Positions 1-5,132 are shown, counted from the stretch's first letter. The stretch is DNA of 5,132 nt from Sulfurimonas sp. (GCA_016764205.1 JAESSH010000053.1:18886-24017); one strand, 5' to 3'. The notes: generated by a model not told the origin, from the letters alone. Numbers and translations: made by a program.

Positions 1-1212
1 CAATGTAACGCAATGGGAACACGAGAATTTGGTTTTACTTCTTCACTTCCAGGGTATAGAAACTTTGGGGATTCTACGGCTTTAAAATCTTATGCAAAAA
101 TAGCAAATGTACCTGAAAATATTCTTCCTACAGAGCGTGGATATAAATATGCTGAAATAATCGATGCAATAGACAGAGGAGAGATAAAAGCACTTTGGGT
201 GGTGGCAACAAACCCACTTGTTAGTTTTGTGAATCAAGCAAAATTAAGAAAAACCTTAGCGAAGTTGGACTTACTCGTAGTTCAAGATGCTTTTCTCTCA
301 GACACAGCACAAATCGCTGACGTAGTTTTCTCCGCTGCAACATGGGGAGAAAAAGAAGGTGTATACACAAACTCAGAGCGACGATGTAACCGTACAAACA
401 AAGCTGTTGAGCCTTTAGGGGATACAAAAAGTGACTTTGATATTGTTCTCGATTTTTCTAAGTACTTTGATGGGATGAATGAACTTTTATATGCTGGGTG
501 GAGTAAACCAATAGATGCTTTTAATGAGATGAAAGAAGTAAGTAAGGGACAGTTATGTGATTATTCTGGAATGACGTATGAGCTTTTAGAAAAAAATGGT
601 GGTATCCAATGGCCTTGTAACGAGCAAAGACCACTTGGAACAAAACGCCTTTACTCTCCTGATATTGCCTTTCGTACGAAGGATAAAAAAGCAAACCTTA
701 TTTGTGGAGACTGGTTTGCAATGGCAGAGCCAATAAACAAAAAATTTCCTTTAATCCTAAATACTGGAAGAACAGTTGAGCAATGGCATACACGCACAAA
801 AACACGCTCAATAGACATCTTAAATGATCTAGCACCAGAAGCGTGGGTAGATATAAATCCAAAAGATGCAAAAATATTAAAAGTAAAAAGTGGCGACAGA
901 ATGGATGTCTCAAGTCAAAGAGGACGAGTAAAAGAGATAATGGTACGAGTAACAGAGGCTGTACGAGAAGGAAATATTTTTGTTCCTTTTCACTACAACA
1001 CACAACTCATTAACACACTCACAAACGAAAGTTTCTGTCCAAAATCGGGTGAACCAAACTACAAACAAACAGCAGTACAACTTCACTCAAAAGAAGTACC
1101 AGATGGTTTAAAGTTTAAAGAAATGGAAATAAGCGGTGAAATAGAACATAGAAGAACGAGGTACGAGGGTATTAAAATACAAGAAAATTATAAAGTTTCT
1201 AAAGGGATATAG
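1..1212 (+). CDS. Assimilatory-type nitrate reductase catalytic subunit (molybdopterin oxidoreductase), C-terminal part
   Basis: This is the 3' part of a Mo-bis-MGD enzyme of the NapA/NasA/NarB group, which reduces nitrate to nitrite. The frame is open from base 1 and reads QCNAMGTREFG. This matches the family's internal 'G-Q-x-N-A-M-G-x-R-E' segment, so the ATG at 13 is an internal Met and the true start with the N-terminal [4Fe-4S] domain lies upstream. About 403 residues are visible, roughly half of a typical enzyme. Seen: WVVATNPLVS (near 196-225) in the molybdopterin-binding fold; WGEKEGVYTNSERR (about 343-384), a family hallmark; and the dinucleotide-binding C-terminal domain with TGRTVEQWHTRTKTR (763-807), SGDRMDVSSQRGRV and IFVPFHYNTQLINTLT. 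The absence of a visible leader cannot be used because the N-terminus is missing. I favour the assimilatory (cytoplasmic) type over periplasmic NapA from general wording. The exact subfamily (nasA, narB or another) is not settled, so no symbol is given. A miniprotein gene follows after 4 bases. Confidence 0.85.
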   Translation, partial: QCNAMGTREFGFTSSLPGYRNFGDSTALKSYAKIANVPENILPTERGYKYAEIIDAIDRGEIKALWVVATNPLVSFVNQAKLRKTLAKLDLLVVQDAFLSDTAQIADVVFSAATWGEKEGVYTNSERRCNRTNKAVEPLGDTKSDFDIVLDFSKYFDGMNELLYAGWSKPIDAFNEMKEVSKGQLCDYSGMTYELLEKNGGIQWPCNEQRPLGTKRLYSPDIAFRTKDKKANLICGDWFAMAEPINKKFPLILNTGRTVEQWHTRTKTRSIDILNDLAPEAWVDINPKDAKILKVKSGDRMDVSSQRGRVKEIMVRVTEAVREGNIFVPFHYNTQLINTLTNESFCPKSGEPNYKQTAVQLHSKEVPDGLKFKEMEISGEIEHRRTRYEGIKIQENYKVSKGI

Positions 1213-1216
1213 CTAT

Positions 1217-1330
1217 GTGAGTGCAATTCTTAAATATACAATTGTTATATTCTTGTTTTTATTATTAAGCATTATTATTCCCATATTTATTTATGCAAAT
1301 AAATATTTAGATAAAGATAAGGTGGATTAA
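1217..1330 (+). CDS. 37-residue single-pass membrane miniprotein
   Basis: A small GTG-start reading frame begins 4 bases after the nitrate reductase stop. It has a possible Shine-Dalgarno AAAGGG at 1201-1206, 10 bases before the GTG and inside the end of the upstream gene, which suggests translational coupling. The product has a short N-terminus (MSAILKY), then one strongly hydrophobic stretch rich in Ile, Leu and Phe with a central Pro (about residues 8-27), then a charged tail ending NKYLDKDKVD. This fits a one-helix inner-membrane protein with a short charged C-terminal tail. No family is recognised. Because it would be co-transcribed with the reductase, a role near nitrate uptake or enzyme docking is possible but unsupported. 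The ATG at 1215 cannot be the start because a stop follows it directly. AT-rich DNA can produce hydrophobic frames by chance, so it may not be a real gene. Confidence 0.5.
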   Translation: MSAILKYTIVIFLFLLLSIIIPIFIYANKYLDKDKVD

Positions 1331-1382
1331 ATAAATTATTGCATAGTTTGAAAGTACTGAAACATGTAAGAAGCTAAAGATT

Positions 1383-1679
1383 TTATTTTACTTCCATGCT
1401 CGATTCATCAAAATCAATATATCTATAAATCATTAATACGGCAATACTATTAGGATATATTTTATAAATGATTTTCATGCCATCTAAAACAATTTCACGA
1501 ACCGTGTCATCATCAAATGTGGCATTGACTTTTCCAATATAAGGATGCCCAAGCATATCTCTGATTCTTTGTACCAGTTTTACAGTATATTGTTTTGCTC
1601 GAGAAGGATTGTCCTTTGAAATGTGGTTTTTAAGTGTAAATATAGACTCTTTTGAGTCGTGAGAAAAATTTACTCTCAT
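1383..1679 (-). CDS. ParE/RelE-family toxin of a type II toxin-antitoxin module
   Basis: This 98-residue protein has the small alpha-helix plus beta-sheet layout of the ParE/RelE toxin superfamily. Members act in the cytoplasm, either as ribosome-dependent mRNA nucleases (RelE) or as gyrase poisons (ParE). Visible marks are the helical part with SKDNPSRAKQY (residues 21-31), the turn HPYIGK (45-50), the core strand VREIVLDGMKIIYKI (60-74) and the last strand VLMIYRYID (81-89). The 'P..G...REI....y.I.Y.i' spacing looks more like ParE than RelE, but the target cannot be told from sequence. The gene starts 5 bases after the stop of the upstream antitoxin gene, and no strong ribosome site separates them, so it probably depends on antitoxin translation. 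It aligns without gaps with the toxin at 2314-2577 but is 11 residues longer. It appears intact. Confidence 0.82.
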   Translation of the reverse strand: MRVNFSHDSKESIFTLKNHISKDNPSRAKQYTVKLVQRIRDMLGHPYIGKVNATFDDDTVREIVLDGMKIIYKIYPNSIAVLMIYRYIDFDESSMEVK

Positions 1680-1684
1680 TAAAG

Positions 1685-1891
1685 TTATTTATTTAACTCT
1701 TCAATAAGTTCATCCGATGAGCTTATATTGTTTTTTTCAACTTGCTCTAAACCCTTTAGGATTCCAGCTTTTTCATATTTATAGATTGCATCATCTATAA
1801 TTTCTATAGACTCACCTTGTTTAGTAAGTGACTCTAAAAAAGATAATATTTTGTGAGATACACTCTCTGAAGCAGTTAAATGTAAAGTCAT
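1685..1891 (-). CDS. Antitoxin of the minus-strand ParE/RelE module
   Basis: This 68-residue acidic protein is encoded just upstream of the ParE/RelE-like toxin in the usual antitoxin-first order, with a 5-base gap. The N-terminal half (MTLHLTASESVSHKILSFLESL) is mostly helical and could hold dimerisation or DNA contacts. The C-terminal half (KGLEQVEKNNISSSDELIEELNK) resembles the toxin-binding tails of many type II antitoxins, with an acidic amphipathic helix at the end. The DNA-binding family (Phd, CopG/RHH or other) is not clear, so the call rests mainly on size, charge, position and partner. The start is supported by AAGG (complement at 1900-1903), 8 bases before the ATG. Transcription likely comes from the divergent control region shared with the plus-strand module. 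Confidence 0.7.
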   Translation of the reverse strand: MTLHLTASESVSHKILSFLESLTKQGESIEIIDDAIYKYEKAGILKGLEQVEKNNISSSDELIEELNK

Positions 1892-1899
1892 TGTATAAA

Positions 1900-1928
1900 C
1901 CTTGTATATTTTTATTTATATAATTATA
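1900..1928 (-). promoter_or_regulatory. Candidate promoter -10 and ribosome site for the minus-strand TA module
   Basis: On the minus strand a perfect TATAAT lies at 1928-1923 and an AAGG at 1903-1900, 8 bases before the antitoxin ATG. Expected transcription would begin near 1916. At a 17-bp spacing the -35 hexamer would be TAAATA, a poor match, so the call rests on the -10 alone. In DNA this AT-rich such hexamers occur often. Confidence 0.4.
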
Positions 1929-1953
1929 ACCACTTTTAACAAAGCTATTTATG

Positions 1954-1995
1954 TGCTATAATATCCGTATAATATTACGGAATATATCCAGAAGG
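1954..1995 (+). promoter_or_regulatory. Extended -10 promoter, operator-like inverted repeat and ribosome site of the plus-strand TA module
   Basis: TGCTATAAT at 1954-1962 is an extended -10 element, predicting a start of transcription near 1969. A second TATAAT at 1968-1973 lies inside the inverted repeat CCGTA-N6-TACGG (1965-1980). The arms are perfect over 5 bp and stand out as G/C-bearing in very AT-rich DNA. A repeat over the start site is where an antitoxin or toxin-antitoxin complex would bind to autoregulate, as is established for Phd/YefM modules. AGAAGG at 1990-1995 is the ribosome site. It is 10 bases before the ATG at 2006 but only 1 base before the ATG at 1997, which decides the start of the antitoxin gene. 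Confidence 0.55.
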
Positions 1996-2005
1996 AATGA
2001 TACCT

Positions 2006-2314
2006 ATGGTTACTTATACTACAAATGAATTAATACCCTCGTCAGAATTTGCTAAAAAATTTGGAAGTTATCTGTCGCAAATTAAAAATTCTACTATGAA
2101 AAAATTTGCAATACTAAAAAATAACAAGGTTGAAGCGGTTTTAGTTTCTAAAGATGAATATGAAAGAATGAGTGAAGCACTTAAATTACTAGAATATCAA
2201 GAAGATAAAACATACTTTAATGATGCTTTTGATGAAATACAAAAGGGAAAAACTAAACTACTCACGCAAGAAGAGTATAATCAGAAGATGAATGAGTTTA
2301 TGAAAACCCTATAA
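2006..2314 (+). CDS. Phd/YefM-family antitoxin
   Basis: This 102-residue antitoxin neutralises the toxin encoded next and probably represses their shared promoter. The N-terminal part, with VTYTTNELIPSSEFAKKFGSYL, then KKFAILKNNKVEAVLVSKDEYERM, is the Phd/YefM (prevent-host-death) fold: a DNA-binding and dimerising domain of about 55 residues ending in the 'V.V....Y..' strand-helix. The rest (EALKLLEYQEDKTYFNDAFDEI onward) is a charged helical tail expected to wrap the toxin. The start at 2006 is chosen because AGAAGG at 1990-1995 has a proper 10-base spacing to it. The in-frame ATG at 1997 would add only MIP and is too close to that site. The stop overlaps the toxin start as TAATG, the tight coupling typical of such pairs. 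The gene looks complete. Confidence 0.88.
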   Translation: MVTYTTNELIPSSEFAKKFGSYLSQIKNSTMKKFAILKNNKVEAVLVSKDEYERMSEALKLLEYQEDKTYFNDAFDEIQKGKTKLLTQEEYNQKMNEFMKTL

Positions 2315-2577
2315 TGGAAATTATAAGAAGTGAAAAGTATATCTTCAGCCTTCAAGCTATTATTACTTATATTTCCAAGGACAGTAAAACGAGAGCATTT
2401 AGCTTTAAGAGTGAACTAGATAAAACCGTGAATAATTTACTACATATGCCTTATAAATTTAGGAAGTCTATTTATTTTGAAGATGAAAATATAAGGGATT
2501 TAATATTCAAGGGGTATACGATAGTGTATAAAGTTGATGAAGCTAAAAGTACTATAACAGTTGTCGGCATTAAATAA
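2314..2577 (+). CDS. ParE/RelE-family toxin, probably truncated at its C-terminus by an IS junction
   Basis: This 87-residue toxin partners the Phd/YefM antitoxin and starts inside the antitoxin stop codon (TAATG), so it is translationally coupled. It has ISKDSKTRAFSF (residues 20-31), MPYKFRKS (45-52), IRDLIFKGYTIVYKVD (60-75) and a final strand ITVVGIK (81-87). It aligns without gaps with the minus-strand toxin at 1383-1679: SKD at 21-23 in both, PY at 46-47 in both, and the I/V-R-D/E core strand at 60 in both. That toxin continues 11 residues further. Relatives of this type, as I recall them, usually run on after 'I.I.GI' with a short basic or aromatic tail. The frame here ends just where IS3 transposase coding similarity begins, so the natural end was probably lost. 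Whether activity is gone cannot be told: the core fold is present, but C-terminal residues matter in several RelE relatives. Confidence 0.78.
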   Translation: MEIIRSEKYIFSLQAIITYISKDSKTRAFSFKSELDKTVNNLLHMPYKFRKSIYFEDENIRDLIFKGYTIVYKVDEAKSTITVVGIK

Positions 2578-3264
2578 TATAAAACTACTTCATAAAATTG
2601 ATGAGATAGCCACTGAAAACTCAGAGTATGGTTATAGATTTATCTATGAACAACTCAAAGAAGATGGCTATGTAGTAGGAAAGAATAGAGTTTTAAAATA
2701 TATGGGTATACTCGGTATACAAGCTATCTATCCAACAAAAAGAAAACTCACAAGCCTCAAAAATCAAGCACATCCGATTTATGAGTATCTACTCAAACAG
2801 TACTGGACTAAAGTTGGAAGAAGAAAAACTATTTATGTACCAACTCCAAATGAAGTCTGGAGCGGAGATATTACATATATCCGCATAAATGGTGAGTTTA
2901 TGTATTTGGCAGCTGTAATAGACTGGCATAGTAAGGCTATACTTGCTTATAAAATATCAAACCCAATGGACGCAACACTTGCAACTGATGTTTTAGAAGA
3001 TGCACTTGAAAAATATCCTAAACCTAAAATATTTAATTCAGACCAAGGTAGTCAGTATACAAGTTATGAACATACTCAGTTACTGAAAAAATATGACATC
3101 CAAATTACTGAATTAAAATTTGTCTAGTTTATAGGGGACATTCCAAGTTAAAAGAAGGCGTAAAAGCTTACATGTACAAATACAACTTTAAGAGATTCCA
3201 TTCAAGTTTGAAGTATAGAAAACCAATGAATGTTTATCTTGAATATCTAAAAACTGTAGGCTAA
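2573..3264 (+). pseudogene. IS3-family transposase OrfB, broken (N-terminus and catalytic Glu region missing)
   Basis: The first part is open to a TAG at 3125-3127. It carries the OrfB helical domain (IDEIATENSEYGYRFIYEQL, then NRVLKYMGILGIQAIYPTKR) and the start of the DDE integrase core. WSGDITYI holds the first Asp (2867-2869) and FNSDQGSQYTS the second (3041-3043). In the D-D-35-E pattern the Glu would fall about 36 residues after the second Asp, near residue 197 of this frame, but the frame ends at residue 188, and no DN....ERFW-type segment exists in any frame. The C-terminus reappears one frame over at 3148-3264 as LKEGVKAYMYKYNFKRFH, then SSLKYRKPMNVYLEYLK and a TAA at 3262-3264. Only about 42 bases separate the two parts where roughly 100 are expected, so an internal deletion with a frame change is likely. 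The N-terminal residues and partner OrfA are also gone. There is no plausible start codon or ribosome site; the TTG at 2561 is toxin coding sequence. Confidence 0.85.
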
Positions 3265-3322
3265 GGTAACAATAGAGGATGAAATTAAATCTTTAGAAAG
3301 GTTGTCTTGATTTTTAGGGGCA
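2573..3322 (+). mobile_element. Decayed IS3-family insertion sequence
   Basis: The span covers an orfB-type transposase remnant and trailing noncoding DNA. The left boundary is set where IS3-like coding similarity starts (NNIKLLHKIDE, about 2573) and is uncertain by about 15 bases. No orfA, no programmed frameshift site and no left inverted repeat are present, since the DNA to the left is toxin coding sequence. The right boundary is placed at the CA of TTTTTAGGGGCA (3311-3322), because IS3-family elements end in CA and IS2-group right ends carry a similar 'TAGGGGCA' as I recall. No target-site duplication can be assessed with the left end gone. The element cannot move by itself. Confidence 0.7.
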
Positions 3323-3329
3323 TTATAAG
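3302..3329 (+). promoter_or_regulatory. Candidate hybrid promoter from IS end plus flanking DNA
   Basis: TTGTCT (3302-3307, 4 of 6 to the -35 consensus) sits in the presumed IS right end. TATAAG (3324-3329, 5 of 6 to the -10 consensus) begins 2 bases outside it, with a 16-bp spacer. It points toward the lipase gene and would start RNA near 3335-3337, leaving a leader of about 80 bases. Outward -35 boxes in IS3-family ends that build new promoters are established knowledge; its use here is inference. Confidence 0.35.
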
Positions 3330-3429
3330 ATATATTATTTGAACTAAATTGGAAACAAGTGAATCCAAATAACTTTGGAAATGCATTAGAGTCTGCTGTA
3401 TTAGATAAGGGGTACCATGAGCTATTTTG
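3329..3429 (+). pseudogene. Short leftover reading frame, possible C-terminal scrap of a gene cut by the IS
   Basis: Between the IS end and the lipase start, one frame reads DILFELNWKQVNPNNFGN followed by ALESAVLDKGYHELF, ending at TGA 3427-3429, which overlaps the first codons of the lipase gene. It has protein-like composition (Trp, several Asn and Gly, amphipathic end), a TAA just before it (3326-3328), and no start codon. It could be the tail of a gene that once preceded the lipase in the same operon and was removed when the IS arrived. The family is not recognised, and at about 32 codons it could also be chance. Confidence 0.3.
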
Positions 3430-4442
3430 ATAAAGAACTTTTAGATAAAACATTACCAATAAAACGTGCGGCGTATTCAGACCGTACGGCATATGTTATG
3501 GCTGAGCTTTCTAGGCTTGTATATGATAAACTTCCAGAAGATGTAAGTATAAAATCCTTAGTTAATCAAATAAGTGACGAGATACAGAAAGAAGCTGGGG
3601 AGGAAGTACTTAAAGCACTTATTAAGCGTGTAGCACAATTTGAAGATGACTCAAGTCTTGTTGGTAATACATTGAAAAATAATGAGATGAGTTTAGAAAA
3701 AGTATTTTCAACAAAAAATACAGAAGCGATACTTGTTAAAGTAAATCCAACAAAAACTTTTGAAGGTATGCTGATATTAGCATTTCGTGGAACAGAGATT
3801 AATTTTACAGATATAAAGACAGATGTAAGGGCTAGTCTTGTTCCAGTACCAGAAAATGATGGAAGTAGAGTACATCAAGGATTTATGGAAGCTTTTGGAA
3901 AAGTCCAAGAAGAAATCCAAACAGTACTTAATGAAGATAAATTTAAATCTTTACCACTTTATTTTACTGGTCACTCCCTTGGTGGTGCTTTAGCAATTAT
4001 TGCTACAAGATACTTAGGTTCAGACAGTACAGGAGCTACTTATACATTTGGTGGTCCACGTGCAGCCGATGATAAGTTTTTTGAAAAAATAAAAACACCA
4101 GTATATAGAGTAGTTCATAATGCTGACATAGTACCTAGAATTCCATTTGGTGCAGGGATGGCATTCTTTCTTACTTTATTAAGGATGTTTTCTCTGACTG
4201 CTTCACTATCAGAATGGCTTCGTAAAAAATTCTATGGATATACTCATTATGGAGACTTGATATTTTTATCTTCTAATAGTGATGGCAATGTAACTTTAAG
4301 ACATAGCCCAAATATTTTTGTACTTTATACAATTGTTATAAAGCGTGTAGTATCAACTTGGGGTAAAGCAGGATTCGATGATCATAGTATGAGTGAGTAT
4401 TCAAAGAAATTACTTGGATTTGCTAAACAAAGAAATAAATAA
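3417..4442 (+). CDS. Class 3 lipase-family protein, leaderless, with intact Ser-Asp-His triad
   Basis: This 341-residue alpha/beta-hydrolase of the lipase class 3 family (fungal-lipase-like, Pfam Lipase_3 type) is expected to hydrolyse acyl esters of glycerides or phospholipids. An N-terminal helical region (about 1-100) precedes the core. LAFRGTE (121-127) gives the oxyanion-hole strand, VHQGFMEAF (152-160) is a family motif, and TGHSLGGALA (184-193) is the nucleophile elbow with Ser187. FGGPRAAD (211-218) follows, HNADIVPRIP (234-243) holds Asp237, and DDHSMSEY (321-328) holds His323. A hydrophobic stretch (about 246-264, GMAFFLTLLRMFSLTASL) sits between Asp and His and could be a lid or membrane-contact helix. 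There is no N-terminal signal peptide, so it is cytoplasmic or exported by a leader-independent route. AAGGGG (3407-3412) lies 4 bases before the ATG. A lipoprotein gene follows after 15 bases. The true substrate is unknown. Confidence 0.88.
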   Translation: MSYFDKELLDKTLPIKRAAYSDRTAYVMAELSRLVYDKLPEDVSIKSLVNQISDEIQKEAGEEVLKALIKRVAQFEDDSSLVGNTLKNNEMSLEKVFSTKNTEAILVKVNPTKTFEGMLILAFRGTEINFTDIKTDVRASLVPVPENDGSRVHQGFMEAFGKVQEEIQTVLNEDKFKSLPLYFTGHSLGGALAIIATRYLGSDSTGATYTFGGPRAADDKFFEKIKTPVYRVVHNADIVPRIPFGAGMAFFLTLLRMFSLTASLSEWLRKKFYGYTHYGDLIFLSSNSDGNVTLRHSPNIFVLYTIVIKRVVSTWGKAGFDDHSMSEYSKKLLGFAKQRNK

Positions 4443-4457
4443 GTAAAAGGAATGATT

Positions 4458-5132
4458 GTGCAATATATAAAAATATTATTCTTCGCTATCGTAGTACTAT
4501 TAACATTATCAGGATGTGTATCCAAAGATACTAAAGAGTTGTTATCAAGCTATGCAAAAAATTCAAAGATAGCTCAAGAAAATATTATTAGTTCCTATAA
4601 AAACACTATTGATAATATGCAAACAGCAAAATATTATCAAGCAGTAAGGGATGGAGCTACAGTTAGCGATTTAGAGATAAAAAAAATAGATTATTCAGGA
4701 CAGATGAAAACATTGAAAAATCTTTTAACATTTTCAGAGGCTATGGTAGTACTCTCAGGAGATAGCCATAATGACAAGATTGATGAAAGCACATTAAAAC
4801 TACATGAGAGTGTAAAAAAACTTTCCGAGAACAAAGCAATATCTATAGAGGTATCTCAAAAAGATATGCAAATATTTTCGATTGCATTAAATGGATTACT
4901 AAAAAGCTACGGGGAACATATCCGACTCAAGAAGCTCAAAGAGATTATTTTAATCTCAGATAAATGGGTACAGCCATCAATTGATATGTTGAGTAAAGAT
5001 TTAGATAACTGGAAGAACTTACTAAGGCGTTCACTTAATAAGCAAAATAATATTAAGACTCATATTTTAAATAAACCATATACATATTGCCAAGTAAAAG
5101 ACAAAAATAGGAAATGTATCCCTTTAGTTGAT
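4458..5132 (+). CDS. Lipoprotein with helical outer domain, 3' end outside window
   Basis: This reading frame stays open for 225 codons to the last base, so the gene continues beyond the window. It begins with a lipoprotein signal: VQYIK, then a hydrophobic core LFFAIVVLL, then the lipobox LSGC with Cys20 as the lipid-anchored residue and VSKD after it. The Ser/Lys after Cys do not settle inner or outer membrane. The mature part is largely charged and helix-prone (SYAKNSKIAQENIISSYKN; later KLKEIILISDKWVQPSIDM), with Cys211 and Cys220 near the visible end that could pair in the periplasm. The GTG at 4458 is preferred because AAAAGGA (4445-4451) is 6 bases before it; the in-frame ATG at 4452 directly abuts that site and would only add MI. 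It lies 15 bases after the lipase stop, so the two form an operon. The family is not recognised. Possible roles are partner, anchor or immunity protein for the lipase. Confidence 0.8.
   Translation, partial: MQYIKILFFAIVVLLTLSGCVSKDTKELLSSYAKNSKIAQENIISSYKNTIDNMQTAKYYQAVRDGATVSDLEIKKIDYSGQMKTLKNLLTFSEAMVVLSGDSHNDKIDESTLKLHESVKKLSENKAISIEVSQKDMQIFSIALNGLLKSYGEHIRLKKLKEIILISDKWVQPSIDMLSKDLDNWKNLLRRSLNKQNNIKTHILNKPYTYCQVKDKNRKCIPLVD

Noticed and set aside
13..15. ATG as the start of the nitrate reductase gene
   Set aside because: The frame is open before it (QCNA), and the residues around it match an internal conserved segment of the family, so the gene begins upstream of the window.
221..427. 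Minus-strand open frame of 68 codons
   Set aside because: It lies wholly inside the well-supported reductase gene, has no family resemblance and has a skewed Leu/Cys-rich composition.
698..1003. Minus-strand open frame of 101 codons
   Set aside because: It is antisense to the conserved C-terminal domain of the reductase; its Leu-rich product is a by-product of the opposite strand.
1331..1382. Possible terminator between convergent genes
   Set aside because: No stable G/C-containing stem followed by a T-run could be found on either strand; only A/T runs are present.
1997..2005. Upstream in-frame ATG for the Phd/YefM antitoxin
   Set aside because: It is only 1 base from the ribosome site AGAAGG; the ATG at 2006 has normal spacing and matches the usual family N-terminus.
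2561..2563. TTG as a start codon of the transposase frame
   Set aside because: It falls inside toxin coding sequence with no ribosome site; the open frame is a junction by-product of a truncated transposase.
3247..3492. Minus-strand open frame of 81 codons
   Set aside because: It overlaps the IS tail and the start of the lipase gene, with no recognisable motif.

Overview
The window is AT-rich and codes densely with A/T-ending codons. The protein types (an assimilatory-type molybdenum nitrate reductase, Phd/YefM-RelE toxin-antitoxin pairs with Campylobacterota-like wording, and an IS3-group transposase) suggest a member of the Campylobacterota, such as a Sulfurimonas- or Arcobacter-like bacterium. 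That placement is inference from protein character, not from a database search.

Layout: (1) 1-1212 is the 3' part of a molybdopterin oxidoreductase gene, most like the catalytic subunit of assimilatory nitrate reductase. A 37-codon GTG-start membrane miniprotein follows after only 4 bases (1217-1330). (2) 1383-2577 is a toxin-antitoxin island of two type II modules placed back to back. The left module is on the minus strand (antitoxin 1685-1891, toxin 1383-1679) and the right on the plus strand (Phd/YefM antitoxin from 2006, ParE/RelE-fold toxin 2314-2577). They diverge from one 114-bp control region that carries candidate promoters for both directions and a CCGTA-N6-TACGG inverted repeat. 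The two toxins align without gaps, and the right one stops about 11 residues earlier than the left one, at the edge of an IS fragment. (3) About 2573-3322 is a decayed IS3-family element. It lacks orfA, its left end, the start of orfB and the part of the transposase carrying the third catalytic residue (Glu); the extreme C-terminus survives in another frame. An IS-end-like sequence around 3303-3322 closes it. (4) 3323-3416 holds a short leftover reading frame and the ribosome site of the next gene. (5) 3417-5132 is a two-gene operon: a leaderless class 3 lipase with a complete Ser-Asp-His triad, then 15 bases later a lipoprotein that runs off the end of the window.

Working together: the nitrate reductase end is ordinary metabolism and the middle is accessory DNA shaped by TA modules and IS decay. 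The lipase-lipoprotein pair sits just past the IS scar. A -35-like TTGTCT in the IS end lies 16 bp from a TATAAG in the flanking DNA, so the IS remnant may supply this operon's promoter. A cytosol-made lipase beside an envelope lipoprotein has the layout of a lipase effector with its immunity or accessory protein, but no secretion marker is visible here and this stays a hypothesis. No tRNA, rRNA, CRISPR array or convincing intrinsic terminator was seen. The 52-bp gap at 1331-1382, between the miniprotein and the end of the left toxin gene, holds nothing recognisable.
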